DNA of 64,000 bases. Source: Zhengitettix transpicula. Its lineage: Eukaryota > Arthropoda > Insecta > Orthoptera > Tetrigidae. The stretch's first letter is position 1. Every line of letters begins with the position of its first letter. The DNA lies in assembly GCA_037074705.1 (NCBI GenBank), contig CM073593.1, positions 57,913,501-57,977,500 on the forward strand, read 5' to 3'. Under the pieces are notes generated by a model. That model did no database searches, was not told the DNA's origin, and was given only the letters and a program-made list of their open reading frames with translations. This document shows positions 58,901 through 64,000 of the stretch, piece by piece. A program made the position numbers and the translations under genes.

Positions 58901-59085
58901 AACTTATTCAATGAAAATATTGAAAATATAATACAAATACGTGCATTATATTTATTTTTAATGTCAAGTATATGTGTGTATAATATTTCTGGTATAATTA
59001 TTATGATCAGTGTGTAATAAAATAGAGTATAGTTACTACATTAATTTGAAAAAAAATCGTATTGTTTAGTTTAATATGTTTATTC
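55986..59085. other. AT-rich stretch, no supported gene
   Basis: 57260-57740 is GC- and CpG-richer and open for 80-94 codons on both strands without any recognised domain. At 56790-56810 the minus strand has CTGAAGAGGTTC followed later by GGATC, possibly a decayed hammerhead-type terminus. The rest is low complexity. Confidence 0.4.
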
Positions 59086-59110
59086 TGTGTGTGTGTGTGT
59101 GTGTGTGTGT
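59086..59110. repeat. (TG)12 microsatellite
   Basis: Uninterrupted TG tract. Confidence 0.96.
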
Positions 59111-62074
59111 AAATCCCGCTTCATTGCAAACATTTTTGTTGTCAAGTAAATAATTAAGCTCTCATATATAATTATTTTAACAATTGATGTACGCCAGATG
59201 AAGTCTCAACTTAGGAATGGAACGACTTGATAATTTTTTTTAATATTAACTGCTTTATAAATTATTTTAACAACTTGTGGCCCGTTTATTTATTTATTGT
59301 TGTACTAAAATATGTCAGATAATTATAATTATTGTGTTAAACAATGAAATTTAATGAATTTAGGTCGTAGTATGTTTCCACCTTCGATATGGTAGTTTGT
59401 TATTTCAATTAGACTGATTTTTTTGTTTACAGACTCTAATTTTGATAATTCGACCGGTTTTTAGCGGTTTAGCGGATTATTCACCAGATTCGAACATGTT
59501 TTTGTTTTCTTTTCTTCATAGTGCAAGATATTGTGATGCTGTGGAATGGACCTCCCAAGAAAGTTCTCCGCCTACCTAGTTGTTGCATAAAGAGAAATAT
59601 TGCCAGCGCCGCCTCTGCAAGGAAACGCCTTCCAGATAGCGCATCGAGTGCAACGTAATTTAGAACATCCTGCGAGGTGGCTAATTCAAGATGCACTGGC
59701 ACACAGGAAGGAAAGCGAGCCTTTCTCACAGCTAGCTTTACATAAGAACGGCTTCCATACAACTGCGCTGGTCCTTTCGTAACCGCAATTAAAACACTGC
59801 CGGTTGCGTCACTCATGAGGAAGGTAAGACTACTATAACAGCGCCCAGAGGATGGAGGGCACTCGACTCTTGGACTCTGAGAGGAATCCTCATACTCATC
59901 TCTCATGGACCTTCCGTCTCGTGGCTTCCGAGAGGTTCACACCTCAACATTTCTGTATTCTCCTACCACAGTGGCTCCTCTTACTGCGAATCTCATCCTC
60001 CGAGTGTTCTTATGGGTTTTTTAATTCTGTAATTCCAGTTCTCATCCAAGTAATCGATACTGTGTTGAATTTCCCAGTGATCGGTGCAAAACTCATTTCA
60101 ATTTTGTGCTTGGTAACGTTGGTACTGGTGCCTTCCATTACAATTGTCTCGAACGAGGAACGGGTACCTTTGGTACCTCCGATCAGTCAATAACAGACAC
60201 CTAGCACGTGATTTTTCAAATTTCACTACTTCAATATATTTATAATGCTCAGTTCTTTATATTACCACATACGGTTCTGTTTCTCACCAGTAAGTACTCT
60301 TAGATGATCAAGGAACCTGTCATAACATCATCCTTTTAGTTGTTCCGGAGGAGATTGTTGACTTGATTGCTGATTCCTGCCAATTCATCTTCTCGACCTT
60401 TGTTGGTTTTATTTCAATTAAGGAATCCGATCCAGTATTTTCTTTGAGAAAACAAGAAGAAATCAAGACGCGGTTGATTTTAGGAGATTCAAACCTCCTT
60501 GTACCCTCCCAATTACCATAGTGGCAGAGAACCATAAGCGCTTCATCAAAATATATGGGAATATTACCACAATATTTAGTTTACAATTTTCGGATTCTTG
60601 CTGAATTATTGTCATTTTGATTCATTTGTTGATAATTGGTCTAAAATGTAAGCCCTCAAATGTTAAGATATTTTATGCCGAACTTCTACGTGGATAGATC
60701 CTTGACTCCAATTTTTCAAATGAGTATAAAATTCTCCATCTCTTGCAGTCTCCTCCTGTGTTCTTAAACTGTGAAAGTGTGCTGTATTCAAATTTCTAAG
60801 AAGAAACAAAAATGGTTTGGGGTATTTATTACCTAACATACTTTCTGATCACTGATAATGTTACGAACTTCTAAAAATCTCACGGAGGTTGGGATTTTTG
60901 GGTTGGAATCATCTTACAGATTTTGACTGAGGTTAACCTGACCTTAACAAATTATTTAACTGGGACTGAAACCAACGTCGCTGCTTCTCTCGTGCGATAA
61001 TTTTTTGAAAATAAATATATGCTGTCTCTTCATGGATTTTAAATACTCTATCTGTTATCAAAATTTCAAGGCTTGGTCACTCTTCCAGAGAATTGAATAC
61101 TTGCCTTAAAACAATATCTTTTGAAAAATTAAAGACTTCTTTGGTATTAAAATACCAATAGTTTAGAAGCAAGCCAATAATTTTTAAGGGATGTGAAACT
61201 AAACTTTTCACTAATTCAACTTCTAACCGCTAATGGTGTTCTTGATATGAACTTTTTTCAGGCTGACGTTCGTGAAGGAAATGAATCGGTGGTAGATGTG
61301 AATGGTAAATCTGGTGATATGTAGAAAGTTACGCTTCACCTCACAACCACCGGTTTGTTGTGTATATAATTAGACTCTCTTTATAAAACGTAAGCCGCCT
61401 TTTCTTTAGACAGATACGTTCAACTGTTTCTTAGAAGTCTCTAGTTACAATTGCTGTACCATAATGGAACTTGTTGTTCATCCAGTTGGAATAGAACGGA
61501 GATCTAACTTGTCTCGTGCGGTGACAAAGCCTTTCACTGCATCGCTAACCACAGAGTATCAATTGCATATTAGCTGGACTAGGCTATGTGGAGCAACGTT
61601 TGGTTTGCATTTGATCCATAGGGAGCATGTCCAGACTTTCTCCCCACATTGTCTTCCAGTGGATGCCCAGGTTGCATCACCGTTTCCTTTCGGCTCCGCT
61701 TCGAAGGTCAGCAGGGACTTGGACAGGACCGCAGCTTTCCAAAGCAGACGCTTTTCAGGAGGAAAAATAAAGGGACTGACTGAAAACAAAATATCCTCAA
61801 TAATTATATAAACAGAAAGTGATACAAGTACCACGACTATTAAATACGTTTGTGTCATACACGCTCTGACGCACAAAGTCTGTAGTATGTAAACACAGGG
61901 ATATTAATTAATTCCTGTTACGGGTGAGTTTATGACCGCTTGGTCAGTACGTCTTTGTGGGAAACGAATTTGGAAGAGCCCTGAGAAATTTATCAAATAA
62001 TCTAGCGGTTGAAATTATAAATATAAAACATCTGTTTTAAAACATGCCTGACGGAAGAAGTAATTATTGCAGAT
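59111..62074. other. no assigned gene; GC-richer islands with unassigned ORFs
   Basis: Two islands stand out. At 59481-60193 a 141-codon minus ORF (59906 to 59481, starting MRDEYEDSSQSPRVECPPSS) overlaps a 113-codon plus ORF (59852-60193, starting MEGTRLLDSERNPHTHLSW). At 61464-61811 a 115-codon plus ORF (starting MELVVHPVGIERRSNLSR) overlaps a minus frame. I recognise no domain in any of them. They may be exons of an unidentified gene or chance frames in GC-richer DNA. Between them nothing is recognised. Confidence 0.3.
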
Positions 62075-62130
62075 AAGTTGCGTGGTATTTATTTTATAAC
62101 TTAATTTTGTCTGTAATTGGGCTACATTTT
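62075..62130 (+). mobile_element. diverged solo PLE terminus
   Basis: GTTGCGTGGTATTTATTTTA, then AATTTTGTCTGTAATTGGGC, aligns with the PLE 3' end (GTTGTGTGGTATTTATATTA, then TTTTGTCTGTATTTGGCT) at 15690 and 24112. The hammerhead-like core upstream is not preserved. Confidence 0.55.
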
Positions 62131-62280
62131 TATCTAATCTAGCAGTTATTTGTGAACTGAATTGGACCCCTGTCGATGGCTGACCGTCCACTCAGCACGT
62201 AAAATCTAAACTTTCATTTTATTTTAATTTTTCCCTTCCAACTTTTAATCGCCATTACTAAGCATGAAGTAAATATAGTG

Positions 62281-62441
62281 CCAACCTCCTGTGGTGTAGG
62301 GGTCAGTGTGACTGCCTCACATCACTGAGCTTCAGAGTTCGAATCCCGCCGAGGACTTAGATGCTTGTGTGCGTGAGAAAAAATCTCGTCAATTAGTCCC
62401 CGAGAAGTTGATGCGACTGCAAATAAATCTATTTAAAAAAC
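62281..62441 (+). mobile_element. tRNA-derived SINE with target-site duplication
   Basis: The head is TCCTGTGGTGTAGGGGTCAG (A-box region) and GAGTTCGAATCCC (B box), about a tRNA length apart; the ends TCCT and AGGA can pair. It is followed by a body GATGCTTGTGTGCGTGAG and a tail GACTGCAAATAAATC then A-rich. TATAGTG occurs just before (62274-62280) and just after (62442-62448), a likely 7-bp duplication. It matches the second module of the SINE at 17083-17370. Transcription would be by RNA polymerase III from the internal boxes. Confidence 0.82.
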
Positions 62442-62448
62442 TATAGTG

Positions 62449-63164
62449 TTTGATTATTCCGTTTTTGAACATATAATGCCACCTGGGTCGCCTTATCTAT
62501 ACCTAGTATCTGAAAGCCATTACGTGTTATTTTCCTCGTCCTCAAGTTTTTACACTAAATTATTACTATAAATCTTTTTAATAAATAATAATATTTGTCA
62601 AGGAAATAATTTCCGTAATGGGTAAAGCAGAAAGTTGAGTGGTGTTTATTTTGTTGAGATGGACTTGATTTACGACCTGTATATTGCCTCGCGGAATGCG
62701 GGAATCATTGTGTTGTCCAGGTGAAAGTTACTTACGAGTCTTTGTGCCCAATGTCTGCATCAAAGTTTTTACGGTTCGACGTATTCCTGTGAATCATTGT
62801 AACATGACACTTAATGCGAGGCATGGAAACGGGATATGCTAGGTCTTTAGTCAACTACAGCGGTCCTCTTTGAGGTTCACTACAATAAAAATATAATAGG
62901 AAAGTGGGATTCGACAGTAATGTTCTTGAGGAAGAAACGCGTGAGAGGACCTCTTCACCTGGTGAAGGGAGAGAAAATGGGAGAAGTGGAGATATCAGAG
63001 ACTTAGTCGTGGCATATAATAGCCTACTTGAGCTCATAACATCTCTTGGAAACTGTGTATAACCAACATATTACACGAAATCTCATTTCTTGAATAATGG
63101 ATAAGAATAAGACCAGTTGAATATCATCCATCTTTTATTTTGGATTATTGACAGGTTTGATGTG
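62449..63164. other. no feature seen
   Basis: A short minus frame at 62855-63037 has no domain; no shared repeat was recognised. Confidence 0.5.
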
Positions 63165-63227
63165 ACTCCACGTCTTACTCAGTCCTGGACCATCCTCTTC
63201 AGATCACTGTATTTTGTGACGTCCTTA

Positions 63228-63263
<36 letters not shown>

Positions 63264-63650
63264 TGTAATATATTCCTTCCTCTAATAATCTAGCCCTAGT
63301 TGATCAAAGTGAGATGTCTCATTATGTACAGTGCCAACGTGGCTGATCATCTTCCTGTCGTGGTCAAAAGACTTATTCGCTCGATAACGTCCACAAAAAA
63401 TTAATGAGTCCATATGTGCCACCACATTTCAAAATGTTCCAGTCTTCTACTTTCAGAACATCCGATTACACACGTTTCACATTCATACAGTCCTGAACTC
63501 CGCACATATAATTTCAAAACCAGTTTCCTCAACCAAATTGCCATGTAAAAGAACAGTAGTTCACTCTTTTTGAATAATGCTCTCTTTTTGTGCTATTTAT
63601 ATATTCTTTAATTTGTCCATCCTCTGTAATACACCCCCCCCCCCCAACCA
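63165..63650 (-). pseudogene. LINE reverse-transcriptase C-terminal remnant
   Basis: In minus orientation the frames give LFKKSELLFFYMAIWLRKLV, then KLYVRSSGLYECETC and SRRLEHFEMWW (63400-63590). This corresponds to the thumb region of LINE reverse transcriptases, usually K..L....LR..F....LYG.E.W and then RLE.FEMW. After a stop and a (TA)n tract (63231-63262) comes KDVTKYSDLKRMVQD (63170-63230), which resembles the end of the same ORF2. The clade is probably RTE- or CR1-like. Many stops; a small decayed fragment. A C12 run at 63634-63645 marks the approximate upstream limit. Confidence 0.7.
63231..63262. repeat. (TA)16 microsatellite
   Basis: Uninterrupted TA tract that has expanded inside the LINE remnant. 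Confidence 0.97.
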
Positions 63651-64000
63651 AACAGCTGAACATATTCACGTCATCCACAATTTCTGAACTTATTTCCTTA
63701 CATTAATCGTACGTTGCGCAGATAAAAATCCTCTGTCTGTGCCTCTGTTGTTTGTAAGTACTGAGCAAAACAAAAAGCAGAAGCGTGGTTAACTACCGAG
63801 AAAACTCGAGGCCGAGAATCGCCATCTATGAGTCCCGTCGAGAATAATCGAAATCGTGACGGCACTCGGGAACAGCAAGACTAAAAAGGAAAAAAAATAA
63901 CACCTTCGGCGCCGGAGACAACGAATCTGATGTAAGAAGAGACGCGTAGCGAATGATAACCGCCAAATAAGGTATCTGAGTCACATACATTACCTGGACA
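63651..64000. other. no feature seen
   Basis: A GC-richer stretch with several CpG from about 63780, without a frame that could be supported; it could continue beyond the window. Confidence 0.4.

Noticed and set aside
1..64000. CRISPR arrays, bacterial operons, rRNA genes, LTR retrotransposons, endogenous viral genes
   Set aside because: No regularly spaced short repeats with unique spacers, no ribosome-binding sites or operon-like packing, no long direct LTR pairs and no viral protein motifs were found on reading both strands.

Overview
The window is AT-rich (visibly about two-thirds A+T) animal nuclear DNA and contains no recognisable host protein-coding gene, rRNA, functional tRNA, CRISPR array or bacterial operon. 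Its repeat content is typical of a large insect genome: degenerate mariner transposons, Jockey-type and RNase H-bearing LINEs, Penelope-like retroelements (PLEs), tRNA-derived SINEs, minisatellites and TA/GT microsatellites. One roughly 430-bp repeat, present six times and ending in TGTTACCCTAAAAAA, resembles sequence I associate with cockroach and termite genomes. Blattodea is therefore my best guess, but this is recollection and was not searched.

Layout. 1-13 kb is mostly featureless AT-rich sequence with an old 430-bp repeat copy (1.9 kb), hammerhead-like motifs (3.1, 9.8 kb) and a mariner fragment (8.0-8.4 kb). 13-24 kb holds PLE remnants (13.1, 15.3-15.8, 23.0-24.2 kb), a fold-back hairpin (16.5 kb), 430-bp copies (16.7, 21.0 kb) and a composite SINE (17.1 kb). 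24-36 kb has an unidentified GC-richer open island (24.3 kb), a 70-bp minisatellite (27.3 kb), a LINE 3' half on the minus strand with zinc knuckle and RNase H (29.4-30.7 kb) and two more 430-bp copies (34.0, 36.0 kb). 39-49 kb is the densest part: PLE-type inverted units (39.7, 43.3 kb), a degenerate tandem array of about 270-bp units (41.9-42.8 kb), and at 45.0-48.1 kb a three-layer nest in which a minisatellite was split by a Jockey-like LINE that was itself split by a mariner. 50-64 kb carries a further 430-bp copy (50.6 kb), another inverted PLE-type unit (53.7 kb), a hammerhead-like motif (54.3 kb), a SINE with a target-site duplication (62.3 kb) and a decayed LINE reverse-transcriptase tail (63.2-63.6 kb).

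The most interesting signal is a recurring RNA motif at the PLE-type ends: CAC + CTGANGA + stem II + GAAA + ACGT + T + GTG. This has the layout of a type I hammerhead ribozyme with a minimal palindromic helix III, and at two loci stem I has changed on both strands so that pairing is kept (AAC/GTT). Several ends occur as head-on inverted pairs around little or no coding sequence. That suggests short non-autonomous PLE derivatives with inverted termini.

Every protein-coding remnant seen is broken by stops, frameshifts or deletions, so the window is best read as a transposon graveyard in intergenic or intronic DNA.
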